DNA from: Cannabis sativa
Taxonomy: Eukaryota; Streptophyta; Magnoliopsida; Rosales; Cannabaceae
NCBI RefSeq assembly: GCF_029168945.1
Contig: NC_083605.1
Coordinates: forward strand, 4,781,280 to 4,845,279
Length of the DNA stretch: 64,000 bases
Reading direction: 5' to 3'
The position numbers and the translations under genes are program-made. Shown piece after piece: positions 12,401 through 24,500 of the stretch. The notes below the pieces were generated by a model that saw only the letters and a program-made list of their open reading frames with translations, searched no databases and was not told the DNA's origin. Each line of letters starts with the position of its first letter. Positions within the stretch are counted from its first letter, which is position 1.

Positions 12401-12778
12401 TACTATGCATAATCTGGGGTGTGTTCAACATGTCATTGTTGAGGCCATAAGTTTGAAGGAAGCTTTAAGTTGGATAAAGAAGAAAAATTGGTCTAATGTG
12501 GTGGTTGAAATTGATAGATCGATGGTCGTTCAAGCAATTCAGAATCCTCTCTGATGCCTTCTACATTTGGTTTAATTATTAGTGATTGCAAGGACTTGTT
12601 ATGACTTGTTATCTACTCTTAATAATGTTGTCATTTGCTCTGTTTTACGACCTACAAATAAAGTTGCTCATTGTCTTGCTCGTAACTGTTGTTTCTAGTC
12701 TGACTGTATTCCCTTTGCTTTGCAGTCTCTTGCAATAGTTGATTTAGCTATTTAATTAACGTATCTATTATCGTTAAA
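9489..12778 (+). pseudogene. Heavily decayed LINE (RT to RNase H), split by an hAT MITE
   Basis: A second L1-type LINE relic. It opens in the reverse transcriptase (LRPISLCN at about 9630), then KLDLSKPYDRIEW, a palm segment, and a FADS where the catalytic FADD should be, so the active site is lost. The thumb region (YLGLPCIMGKNKF) and a zf-RVT-type region follow. Downstream of the inserted MITE (10983-11546) come a broken zinc-finger region and an RNase H-like domain (KINVDGTIF, VVVEIDRSMVVQAIQ), fading out by 12778 at a short A-run. Many stops and frameshifts are present. It is older than the LINE at 6608-8580. Confidence 0.8.
10983..11546. mobile_element. hAT-type MITE with perfect 12-bp TIR and 8-bp TSD
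   Basis: A 564-bp non-autonomous element inserted in the LINE relic. The termini are TAGGGCTGTACA and its exact complement TGTACAGCCCTA. The duplicated target CCTGGTAT is perfect at 10975-10982 and 11547-11554; 8 bp is diagnostic of the hAT superfamily. The subterminal regions are packed with AACCCGCCC / GGGCGGGTT motifs in both orientations, as expected for transposase-binding subterminal repeats. No coding capacity. Confidence 0.93.
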
Positions 12779-13005
12779 AAAATAGGGATTATAAGTTTGT
12801 AACGAGCTTTTACAAGTTTGTAAAGGGAGATTTGAGTTACCGTGCTTAAATGTGAAGCATGGTCCCTAAGTATACATCACACAAAATATCAAAGAGAAAA
12901 TGTTAGTGTGTTTATTTAGTTCCAATTATACCCCTCAAATAATAAAACCAATCTCATCTAAATGTTTCCCTCTCTCTTTCTTGCCCCTCTCTCTCTAGAA
13001 AGTCT

Positions 13006-13021
13006 CACACACACACACACA
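13006..13021. repeat. (CA)n microsatellite
   Basis: Short CA dinucleotide run downstream of a CT-rich tract. The flanking 12779-13100 shows no gene. Confidence 0.85.
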
Positions 13022-13109
13022 AGTCAACCCATCTTTGCTGAAGCACTAAAATTCTCAACTTAGCTAGATCACTAGAGTTCTCTATTCAACCCAAAAATAT
13101 GTTATTATA

Positions 13110-13265
13110 TCATTCAGTTTGGTCAGGTTATAGTATATTTTTACCAACCCAAAATAAATATTGAGTTATAAATATCTAATTGTAATCCGCTTAATTAAAA
13201 AAAAGTTTAACCCGCCTAATAATTTTGTTGATTTTATTGGGTTAACCCTTCTAAACCTATCTTTA
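13110..13265. mobile_element. Partial hAT MITE related to the one at 14388
   Basis: Phrases such as CAGTTTGGTCAGGTTA, GAGTTATAAATATCTAA and TTTAACCCGCCTAAT match, in order, the left half of the 14388-14942 element. No right end or target-site duplication was found, so it is a fragment. Confidence 0.5.
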
Positions 13266-13539
13266 TTTTTTATTATTATTTCGGTAAACTAATATATAAT
13301 TACCGATATGAGTATTTATATCATTTAACATGTTTAATAAAACTCAAAGGAAACAATCATTTCGATTGAGAGCCCATAAAATATGATTCTCTTTAAAAAA
13401 AATTGTTTTTATTTTTTTTTTATTTTTTCTTCGCAGATTCATACCGAATTTTTAGCTTTTTTATTTCTTTTTTTTTTTTTTTGCCAAGAATACTTACAAC
13501 GAAGCGGAATATAATTTTATGATGGTCATGAGTTCTTCA

Positions 13540-15690
13540 TGCGTTTGTTAAATCTTATTTGTCAACTTCTCGATGACCGTGTCTTGTGATTTTTCTTTGA
13601 CCATCGTCTTTGTGCGAGCAATTTGTCTTTCTACCCATTTTAAGACATTGTTTTGGGCAATCATATTTTTGTTTGCCAATTCAATACTTCTTCTGTCGTG
13701 GAGACCTTTTGCAGTGCTCTATCAACATTCCTAGTTGTAGGATTTTGTATTTTAATTGATGTGAGGTGGTACCTTGCTCTTCAGTTTTTTTGAACCTCTT
13801 GAGAGGAGAGAAATGTACATCATAATCAATGGATGTGCTGGGGGTTATCATATTTGTATAAAGAAGTGATCGAACCGATGGCTGTACAGTTGGTGTTGGA
13901 AATTCTTCTCCATGCTTCTTCATCTAGTTTGTTTGTTTTGTGTAACAAGGCAAAAGTAGTTGTGGCTGAGATGTTATTGAAGAATCATCTAAATCCCATC
14001 CAGTGGGTTCTGGTGTAGGTTGTTGTACTTGACTTTATAGTCAAATTTTTTAAATGGTTGACCTAATTGACCAATATTTTTGTTGCCCTTTTCTAGCCTT
14101 TTCTTGAGTCGTTTTCCTGGAGTGGGACATCATGAAGGTTCATCAACTTATAGACAATTATTGCAGTTACAAACATCCTAATATTTATGCCTGTTTGAGG
14201 ATTTAAAAGCATAAATTGGCTTCTCTTGGGAATCAAAGTATATGATCTCTTCATGTGTTATCTGAATGAGTGCCATAACATATTGGGTGCGAAAACAACT
14301 AGGTGGTTTTGTTTGGCTTCTATCAAAAATAATTTCAATAGAACCACCTTATTTTGTGTGGTAAGAAGGTCCAGTTGTAGTTTGAATTAGAGGTGTTCGT
14401 CGGTCAGTTTGGTCGGTTTACGTTCTATTTTATTCAACCCAACGTAAAGATCGAGTTATAAAAATCTAAATGCAACCCACCCAAATAATAAAAAATAAAA
14501 ATTTTAACCTGCCCAATGAATTGGTCGGATTGATCCGTCCAAATCGAGCACTAATATATCTTTTTTTTTTTTTTTTACATTCAATTGTTATATTTTAGTT
14601 AATTGTAATAATGAGACATATATATATATAAATTGAATTCAAAGTTCAAATCAACCACCATGAATAAAATATAGTAGTTTGTAGTTTTTATTTTTTATAA
14701 ATATGTATATGAATTATATTATATATAATAAAAATATATATATAAAAAAAATCTCTTAATCGCGTTGGTCGGGTTAGTTCGGGTTAATTAGACATGTTGG
14801 TATTATTTTCAATCCGCCCAATATAAAGATTGGGCGGTTTATATTTCGTCGGGTTTTTCAGTTTGCTTTTTTCGTCGGGTTATCTCAGTTTAGTTTAAGC
14901 AGATTATTCTGGGTGATTTACAACAATTTATGTACATCCCTAGTTTGAACCATAAGCTGTGGTTTGTGAAGCTTTTCATAGTTGGTGACCCACTATTTGG
15001 CTTGAAGCTTTGTGAATTCTTTAGTGGTCATTTGTTTTGGGACATGTGTACAAGTCAAAACTTATTTGGAATCAACTGAGATGATTAAAGCGTCTTGTGT
15101 TTGAGAGATGTTGAGTTCAATAGCATGATCTTGGATTCGATATGCCATCTGATAATGGAGTGTGGCACTAAGAGAAGTTCGATATTGGTCAATGTTTGTA
15201 CTTCTACTTTAAGAGCATTAGTCAGCTGATTATCTCTAAGAGACATATTGACATTAGGAAATAGAAATAGAGTGACGATTGTTCTTGTACTTGAAGTAGT
15301 TTCAATAGTAGTTATACTATGTTGATATTTCCTTATTCTAATGTCAAGAAGACTAATGCAAGCACTGATTGGAAGTCGTTTTTTTGTCGTGATAATTAAG
15401 AGCAATGCGAATAACACTAAAGTAGATGTGGGTGTAACTATATGCCATCTATTGTGGATAGAGTTCAAGTGAGATTTTAAGGGTAACAAATTGGACTTCT
15501 GATGTTGATGCAAGTTGGCATTGACTGAATTTGGATGATTGAATATATTCTTTTTGAAACCTTGAAGGATAGTTTAATAAGTATTTTAATGGATGTAGCA
15601 AAAGAGGAAGGATTTTTAGTGAAAATTTTGGTATGAATTTATAAGAAAGAAAGAGAATCTGAAGTAATTTTATTTTCATAAGGAACATAA
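13540..15690 (-). pseudogene. Endogenous pararetrovirus-like remnant (movement-protein region)
   Basis: On the minus strand, 15085-15440 encodes a run containing ISLLDIRIRKYQHS and FPNVNMSLRDNQ. These resemble the beta-strand core of the 30K-type movement protein found in Caulimoviridae-like elements endogenous to plant genomes. The reading is broken by at least two frameshifts in this domain and by stops after it. The stretch 13540-14387 appears to continue the same polyprotein-like sequence but is too decayed to assign (one open piece at 13681-13923). An hAT MITE (14388-14942) interrupts it. The family call is from recognition of the motif pattern and is not certain; it is not a functional gene. 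Confidence 0.55.
14388..14942. mobile_element. hAT-type MITE, second family member
   Basis: A 555-bp element beginning TAGAGGTGTTCG and ending ATGTACATCCCTA, with the same kind of GGGCGG/CCCGCC subterminal motifs as 10983-11546. The target duplication GTTTGAAT (14380-14387) versus GTTTGAAC (14943-14950) matches at 7 of 8 bases. It is nested in the pararetrovirus-like remnant. Confidence 0.8.
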
Positions 15691-15699
15691 AAAAGTTCA

Positions 15700-17820
15700 T
15701 AAAGAAAATCTAATTTATTTGAAGTAGATTTTCTACATGTGAGAGAGACTAAAAAAAGGAGCAGTTAATTAGCTTGAAAATTCATCTCTATTACTAGCCA
15801 TGGTGTATGGAGAACTCTAGGATAGTAAATTTTCTAAGGACAAGAATGAATTAAAACAAGACAACAAAAAGAAGAATCTGGAAAAACTCAAGAGGAGATA
15901 GTATAGCATTTTTGATATCCAAGTACTATACCTTATTTATTATATTCATACCTAATCATCATTGTATTTGTATTATGAATAATTATATATATATATGAAG
16001 CATCTCCATTATCAAACTTACAATTCTCCATTTTCAACTCGACCCAATGACAACTTCGAATGTGGTCCACTATTTATTATCTCAACAAATTCCTAAACCT
16101 TTTCCATTTGACCAAAATATAATTAAGTTTGAAAAATTCAAAACAATTAATTTAATGGACATGAGAAATGAGTCAACTTGTTCATAAAAAAGACCCATAC
16201 AAATTCCATATCCTTTTCTCTAAAGCACCAAAAAGTACAAACTACTAAAAAGAGAAAGTGACCCATTTTAGATTTTTCATCTCTCTCTTTCACCTTCTTC
16301 AAATTCAATTATTCTAAAAAAAAAAAAATACCCCAACCCATCGGAAAATTCATCTCCGGCGATAATAACACTATTCATTCATAAAATATTAGCTAAACAA
16401 AACATAACCCACTTCATATTTATTGAGATTGAGATTCATACTTATTATTTTGTTATCATTATCATAATATCATTACCAAAATCCAAAACCCACTTCATTA
16501 TTGAGTTTGATTTTAATGATGGGTGCATGGATTTCGTGCCATATATATATAATTAATGAACACTTATTTCTTAATTCAACTTATTGTGGGAACCAATTAA
16601 CCAAATTTGTATTGTACCATCTCATTTTTGATATATATATATATGAATTATTATTAAACTCAGGTCACGTTGCTCTATTAACAACATGCCAATGAAAATG
16701 ACAGATAATATTCAAGTTGTAAGTATATCCACGTGATTCAACATGCCATTTCCATACCCATTTTTACCAGAAAGTCTTTTCCTTTTTTCCTTTCTAAACA
16801 ATAATAATTAACACTTCACAAAATGGTAATCCAAACCAAGCCCATCTACCAGAATTTCACTATTAAACCAAAGCATCTATTTAAATATATATATAATTAT
16901 TTTCTGAAAAAAAAAAATAGAAGAAGAAGATGGCCTGAAATTATTACCCTTGGAAAAACGTTACGTTACAACAAAAGAAATAAAGAAAAGAATAATATTG
17001 AGATTTTTATTGGGTTCTTCCTATATATATTTAATCAGACCAAAAGTTTCATAGATATTATTAAAAAGATCGAACCTTTTTTTCAAAGAAAAAACAGAGA
17101 GTGATAACTAAGAATGAAGAATCTGTCATATATAAATATATATTATCTATTTCATTTTCTTAAAATATCTTTTAAAGATCAAAACCTTTTACATACGAAC
17201 TCAAAACTAATCAATAAAATTAAAAATACCTCTATACATTAAAAAGTTCAAATCTTTACGACGTAAAAATTTATTTTTTAACACAATTAAGTTAATTAAT
17301 CCCTTTTTATTAACAGATGTGAAACTACAAAAATACCCTTCCAAGAACTTTGGGGGGAAATTTTTAAGAAATTTAATTGGTGAAAAAAGCTCAGACCCAT
17401 ATACAGTCCATTAACCAGTGAACGTTTTCCCACCCAAAAAATAAAAATTGAAACTTTATACATAAACAAGTTAGCCGCCGATGACCTGAAACTTAGTCAT
17501 TTTTTTTCCATGTACAAAATTATTGCAACCATCTTCAAAATTGAGAAAAAAAAAAGATAAGCCAACCAAATTCGAATGCTAGAGTTTGCAATTCTTCCTA
17601 GAAAAAAAAAAAGAATTGATCTTTCGAAATTTGGTTTTCTAATTTTTTTTCTTCTTCTTCTTACAATTATAAATGTAATCATAAAAATTTAAATTTAAAC
17701 AAAAAAGAAAAAAAGAATAATCAGAAAACTAGGCCATGAAAATTGATAAGCATTTACATTACATATATATTAAGATATAACCAGAAAATCGAATGTGATG
17801 AGCAGAGTGAGACTGACTGA
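15700..17820. other. AT-rich intergenic DNA
   Basis: More than 2 kb with no recognisable gene or transposon ends. It is dominated by A/T runs and short TA repeats. A CACGTG core occurs at 16731-16736, too far from the ATX-like gene to interpret. Confidence 0.5.
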
Positions 17821-17857
17821 AGATTTGTGCCACAAACACGTAACCCGCAAGTTATAG

Positions 17858-17860
<3 letters not shown>

Positions 17861-17898
<38 letters not shown>

Positions 17899-17956
17899 AA
17901 ATATTTACACTTTTATACAAAGATAACGCTGAGACCCTTCTCTCTCTCTCTCTCTC
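17861..17956. repeat. (CT)n microsatellites in the ATX-like promoter/leader
   Basis: Two CT tracts, 17861-17895 and 17941-17956. CT/GA tracts are common in plant core promoters and leaders. They lie about 100-170 bp upstream of a TATA-like motif. Confidence 0.8.
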
Positions 17957-18035
17957 TTAAACTCTGTCACCACTCACCCGCCCTATACAAACCCCTCTTT
18001 CCATGTTTTCTTCTTCTTCTTCTTCTTCATCTTCT

Positions 18036-18043
18036 CTATAAAG
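18036..18043 (+). promoter_or_regulatory. TATA-like box of the ATX-like gene
   Basis: CTATAAAG follows a CTT-rich stretch and precedes an approximately 460-nt leader ahead of the ATG at 18532. Position and sequence fit a core TATA element, but the transcription start cannot be seen. Confidence 0.35.
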
Positions 18044-18531
18044 AAAAAAAGGAAAAAAAATTCTAATTTCGAACTTTTCTTGATTAAATTGCAGTTTCTT
18101 TGATTCTATCTCTGTATATTTTATATATATTGTAGTTTGAAGTGTGTTTAGGAAAGAAAGGAAAAGACTTGATTGAAGAGAGATCCCTATTTTTCTCATC
18201 TGACTGTGAATTCGATCAAATTTTCTTGGGCATTCTTTTGTTTCTGCTCAATTTCTTTTCTTTGTTTGATTTTTCCATCTGGGTGTGTGGGATTCTCTGG
18301 CGTTCGTTGTTTTCTTAATTGCCCCCTGTTTTTTTGCAATCTCTGTGAAATTAGGGTTTATGGGCGTGTTTTGTGAATTGGGGTTTCGACGATGAAATCG
18401 TATAGGGTTATGGTGTGTGTTATTATGTGAAAGTGCGGGGTTTGTTGAATCGTTGATTGTTTGGATTTAGGGAAGATTCGTGGAGTGGGGGGGTTGGTTC
18501 GTTTGTTCTTAGGTTTCCTGATTTTGAAGCC

Positions 18532-21500
18532 ATGATTATTAAGCGGAATTTGAAATCCCAAATGCCGCGTCTGAAACGGTGTAGACCGTTTGAGTCAGCG
18601 GGTGAAGATGACGAGAACTCAGTTAGGAAGAAGAAGAAAACCAATGGGTATTACCCTCTTAATCTGCTTGGTGAGGTTGCTGCTGGTATTATTCCGGTGA
18701 GCTTCCATGGTTTACTTAGCTCTGTTGCAACAGGGAAGGAATTCTCTGCTTCGTGGTGTACTGAAGCCTCGTGCTCACCTGAGGAGGAGGAGTTAAAGTC
18801 AAAGGCTCCAGATTTAGTGACTGAGAGGATAAATGGGAAGGTGGAGGTTCCAAGGCCACCCCTTGTTAGAACTTCAAGGGGTCGAGTTCAGGTTCTTCCT
18901 TCTCGTTTTAATGATTCTGTAATTGAAGATTGGAGAAAAGATAGTAAGTCTAATGTGCGTGATAATGGATTAAATGATGAGATCGAATATAAAAAGGAGA
19001 ATTTTAGCTTGAGGACCACGAAAACTTGTAGTGTTAATGTGAAAAAGACTAAAAACTTGGAGAGGAATGGATATAAGGCTGTTAAGTATTCTACATTGTA
19101 TGAAGATGAGGATGGAGTTGAGGGAAGAGTGAATGGTGTTAAGGATTTTGAATATAGAAAGTTTTTAAGTTCCAGGAATTCTGTTACGTTGGTTCATGAA
19201 CAAATGGTTGAGAATGACAGGTGCCCAATTGAAGAAATTGAGAGAAGACCTTATCTGCTGGATGAAAATGAGAGTGATGGGTTGTATGGACCTGAACACT
19301 TTTATTCAGGTGATATAGTGTGGGCAAAGCCAGGGAGGAAGGAGCCCTTTTGGCCTGCCATTGTCATTGACCCAATGTCTCAAGCGCCCGAACTAGTTTT
19401 GCGGGCTTGCATTCCTTTAGCCGCGTGTGTTATGTTCTTTGGGTATTCGGGAAATCAACGGGTACTTTTTCTTCCCTTAATGTTGGAGTGGAGTTTATTG
19501 AAGTCTTGATTTTGTTGTTATTATTATTTGATTATGATTGGGTTTAATAATGTGGTTATTTATTGGATATTGCAATGATATTGAGCAGGATTATGCTTGG
19601 GTTAGAAGGGGGAACATCTTTCCATTTATGGATCATGTTGACAGGTGTGCGCTCGCACCGTTTCCTTTTTAGACGGTTACTTTTAACACTTGGTGATACT
19701 GAGTAATATTTTATCTAAATAGGTTTCAGGGGCAATCCGAATTAAGCAAATGTGTGCCCTGTGAATTCCAAATGGCAATCGAAGAGGCGTTTTTGGCAGA
19801 ACAAGGATTTACAGAGAAACTTATTGCTGATATAAATGTGGCGGCTGGCAATGTAACTTATGATGTGTCTATCCTTAATGGAGTTGTAGAGGATACTTGT
19901 TCTAACCAGGATCCTCATGGTCACTTTCGTAACCAGGCAAGTTGTCTTGAAGTTTCCAGCCTCTATTAAATTTATTGTAGATGTAGTAGAATTGCTAAAA
20001 CATTTCCCATGAATTTTTCAAATGGAATTGAACTCATTCCTCAATATGTTTGTTTGTAACTGTTACTGATGCTTCACTCACTGTGATGATCTGAGAATAA
20101 GTTCTCTGTGCAACCAAACTTTGTAGAATCTTTTTCAGTTAACGTCTGTTAGTTTGTTGAGGAAAGATGCTTCAGATGAAAATCACTGTTCTTAGTTTTC
20201 GCAGCAATCACTACCCTATTAGAGATGGTAGTTTGTCGGTGGAGAAATATAAATATATGTTCAGCTCCTTCATTTGAACTAATTCTTTGTCTTCTATTGC
20301 CTATGCAGAATATGTTTTTAAAGAAAAAAGACACACAACCTTGTGAAGGCTGTGGCTTGAGCCTTCCCCTGAAGACTACCAAGAAGAATCCCTCAAATCC
20401 ATCGGACCATGTTTTATGCAAATCTTGTGCAAGGGTTAGTCTTGCCTAAGTTGCTCTGTGTTTGTTATTTTGTGTATGCTAGTTGGATTTCAAAGTTATT
20501 GTGCATTGTTCAAATCCATTAATTCTTATTGCAGTTAACGAAATCAAATCATTATTGTGGCATATGTAAAAAGATCTGGAACCATTCGGATAGTGGAAGT
20601 TGGGTAAGAAAAAAATATAACCTTTTTATGGTTATTTTTAGTTTTTCCTATTGCGGATGACTGCTAGTTTTTACCATGATGTTTCTCACTATTGTAAATT
20701 TTTTCTCTTTAATCAGGTTCGTTGCGATGGTTGTAAAGTTTGGGTGCACGCTGAGTGTGACAAAATTTCCAGCAACCTCTTTAAGGTTTGTCCTTCAAAC
20801 TATATATACACATGATTTCGATGTTTTCTTTGTTTGCTTCTATTTGAATACCGGGAGGCAGAAGACATTGCAGACTTCCCTGATTGGTTATTTATGTTTT
20901 ATTTTTTTGAAGAATTTGGGGGGAACTGATTATTACTGCCCAACTTGCAAAGCGAAGTTTAATTTCGAATTGTCAGATTCAGAGAAGGGATCACAACCAA
21001 AAGTCAAGTAAGTCACTCAAGCTGCTAGTAAATACTTTTTTTTAAGTAAATTTCCGCTGTATTTGGCCCTTCTTTTGAATACCACTCTAGCAAATTGCTG
21101 GGCGGGTCCCCATGAGGAATCGAACCACAAACCTCATGGGTGTAAACCATGTGTCTGATCACTTGTCGAATTTTTCATTTTATCAATTATTAACTTTCTA
21201 TTTTTAGGCTTTTAGCTGTCTTTTACGTTTTAAAAGTTTTCAGACGTTTTATGTGCTGTAATTCGTGCTTGTATTTTTCCATCTCCTTATGTCACGATTA
21301 TTTTGCAGCAGATGGAACAAAAGTAATGACCAATTGGTGCTTCCTAACAAAGTCACAGTTCTCTGCAATGGTGTAGAAGGAACATATTTTCCAAGCCTTC
21401 ACTTGTAAGCATAACTTTTTAAAATTATCGTATTCTCTCCAAATTTTGTCTGCTCGGAAATTAAAAAGATATTATGTTAGCTATGTTACTTTTTTAAGTA

Positions 21501-24500
21501 TTTTTTGCATAAAGGAATTGCCTTCTATTTAATGAGAACATAGAAACATTAGTTTGTGTTTTTATAATTCATTCTTATGTTACATTGAATTTTTATTTTT
21601 TCAGAGTTGTTTGCAAATGTGGATTCTGTGGCTCTGAAAAGCAAGCACTTAGTGAATGGGAGCGACACACTGGTGCTAAATCGAGAAATTGGAAGATGAG
21701 TGTTAGGGTGAAAGGTTCTATGTTGCCTCTGGAACAATGGGTTTGTACTCTAGTTATCTTTTGTAACTATTTATATTTTATTTATTTGGCGTTTCTTCAT
21801 TTTAAGAATAATTTTTTAAATAAAAACCAAATTATGGAAGAACATCTAAAATTAATTAAGTATAATTTTGTACAATCTTTTTCAATCTGCAGATGCTTCA
21901 GTTGGCAGAGTATCACGCTACTGCTCTCGTGTCTACCAAGCCTAAAAAACCTTCTATGAAAGAACGAAAGCACAAGTTGCTTGCCTTTTTGCAGGGTAGG
22001 TTGTTTGTGTGCTTTTGTTCTTAAAAGAAAAAAAATAGTTTCCAAATTTTGTATACATATATATAATTAAATCTCCAGAAACTAGGTGACCTAACTGCTT
22101 CTTATTACAGAAAAGTATGAACCTGTTCATGCTAAATGGACCACAGAACGATGTGCTGTATGTAGATGGGTTGAAGATTGGGATTACAACAAAATTATCA
22201 TTTGCAACAGGTATTGTTTTGTGACCGTGATGTGACCTGCTCTGACCGTTTGTTTACTAGATATAAAAGTGTGTGTATTTGGAAACTTACATGTTCATCT
22301 TTCAGATGCCAAATAGCTGTTCATCAAGAATGCTATGGAGCAAGAAATGTTCGAGATTTTACTTCATGGGTTTGCAAAGCATGCGAAACTCCAGAAGTGA
22401 AGAGAGAATGTTGCCTCTGTCCTGTAAAAGGCAAGTTTTTGAGTAGTTATATTTTTGCCGTTACATTTTTATGAAAAGGAACAACTATTGTTTATCTGGT
22501 ATTTCAGTATCAATTAAATAATAAATAAATGTAATGGTTACGTTTCGATGTGCTATTTCGAGTTGACGTCTTTTTTTTATCTTCCTCAGGAGGTGCTCTA
22601 AAGCCTACAGATGTTGAGACACTGTGGGTTCATGTTACATGTGCTTGGTTCAGGCCTGAAGTCTCTTTTGCAAGCGACGAAATAATGGAACCTGCTCTTG
22701 GGATATTGAGTATTCCATCTAATTCTTTTGTCAAGGTTGATTCTTTGATCTAATCATTTATTGATTTATTACTGTTTAGTTCAATGACGAGCTTAAATGA
22801 GGACCCCAAATTATTAATGGACAGGACAACTCGCGGCTTTTTCTTTTTCGGGTAGCTACTGTATTTTGTAAATCTGAAGTGATTCTTATTCTATGAATTT
22901 CAGATTTGTGTTATTTGTCAGCAAATCCATGGTTCTTGCATGCAATGCTGCAAGTGTTCTACTTATTACCATGCAATGTGCGCATCAAGGGCAGGGTATC
23001 GCATGGAGGTGAGATCATTTGAATTCGGTCTGTTAGCGATTTTGAAAATTATTTCAACTGCTCTCATTATTGACACACAATTTTGGATGTAATAATTACA
23101 GATGCACTGTTTGGAAAAGAATGGTAGACAGACCACAAAGATGATTTCTTATTGTGCTTATCACAGGTATGAGATCGTTTTGATATTCTTACTCTTTCGT
23201 TTATTGTGTGAGTACCATCTATGGTTTTTATTAACTCGTTCCTTTTCGTACAATGTGCAGGGCTCCAAATCCAGATACCGTTTTAATCATACAGACACCT
23301 GTAGGTGTTTTTTCAGCCAAAAGCCTTCTCCAAAATAAGAAGAGGGCTGGGTCAAGATTAATTTCATCCAATAGAATTAAAGCAGAAGAGGTTGCAGCTG
23401 TTGAAACTGTCGAGCCTGAGCCTTTATCTGCTGCTAGATGCCGGGTATACAAAAGAGTAAATAAAAACAAAAAGGTAAGTCACCGTAGATGTTTATTTCT
23501 GTAATCGTTTTAGTTCTCTATTTTGGTTGTTACTAGGACTTTCTGGTGGTTAAGTGATATTTTGATAGTAATTTAATCTAATAGGACACCAAACAAGAGA
23601 TAATATTAAGTTTATCCCGATCCAAATCATTCTATTTCAGTCCTATAATTTTATCAAATCCCATGGACCTTAAACTATTTTGAAGTGAAATCAGTGGAAA
23701 TCGGGACTTCATTGTCTCTCGTAAGGGTTAATCTTTCATGCATGATTGGATGTTCTCACACAGTGCATATTTGCTATGTTTTTACACTTGTGTGCTTACC
23801 TTTACTGGATTGGATGATAAAAAAACTTGTATGAAGCAATGATTTATAATAGGTAAGTTAATATAATAATTTCCTATGAGGTTTGGCTTCAGTTTGCTAC
23901 TCTTACATTGCATGTTTAGGCTTAATAGTATTTTGTGGTGAGATGAGATGAGCTATTCTTCTTTTTCACATCTATTTCTTTTTGTTATTAGAGAACTGAA
24001 GAAGAAACCGTTACCCACAAAGTTGGAGGACCTTCCCATCATTCTGTTGAAGCAATTCGAAGTTTGAACTCTTTTATGGTAAATTTTGTACTTCATGAAA
24101 TTATATTTCACTTGAGTTTTTTTTTTCAAAGATTTTATATGCGAGACTGCCAGAGAATTTGATTTTTCCTTTTTCCCTTGTTTTATCTCTTCTTTCAGCA
24201 GGTTGTTGAGGAACCTAAAACTTTTTCGTCGTTCAGAGAACGGCTTTACCATTTACAGGCAAGTTTTGAATCCTTTTCTAGTTTCTATAAAGAACATCCC
24301 AGGTTGTATTTCTGACTTGTTGTCTGGTCGATGATAACTGCAGAGAACCGAAAATGATCGAGTTTGCTTTGGTAGATCTGGGATTCATGGCTGGGGACTC
24401 TTCGCACGTAGAAAGATTCAAGAAGGAGAAATGGTACAACAGTTTATTCATTTTACAGTTGTGTCAAAGGAGACACTTTCTATACGAAATGAGAAGAGTA

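Noticed and set aside
18457..18531. Upstream extension of the ATX-like first exon
   Set aside because: It would start at TTG, not ATG; the conserved MIIKR opening at 18532 matches the family start.
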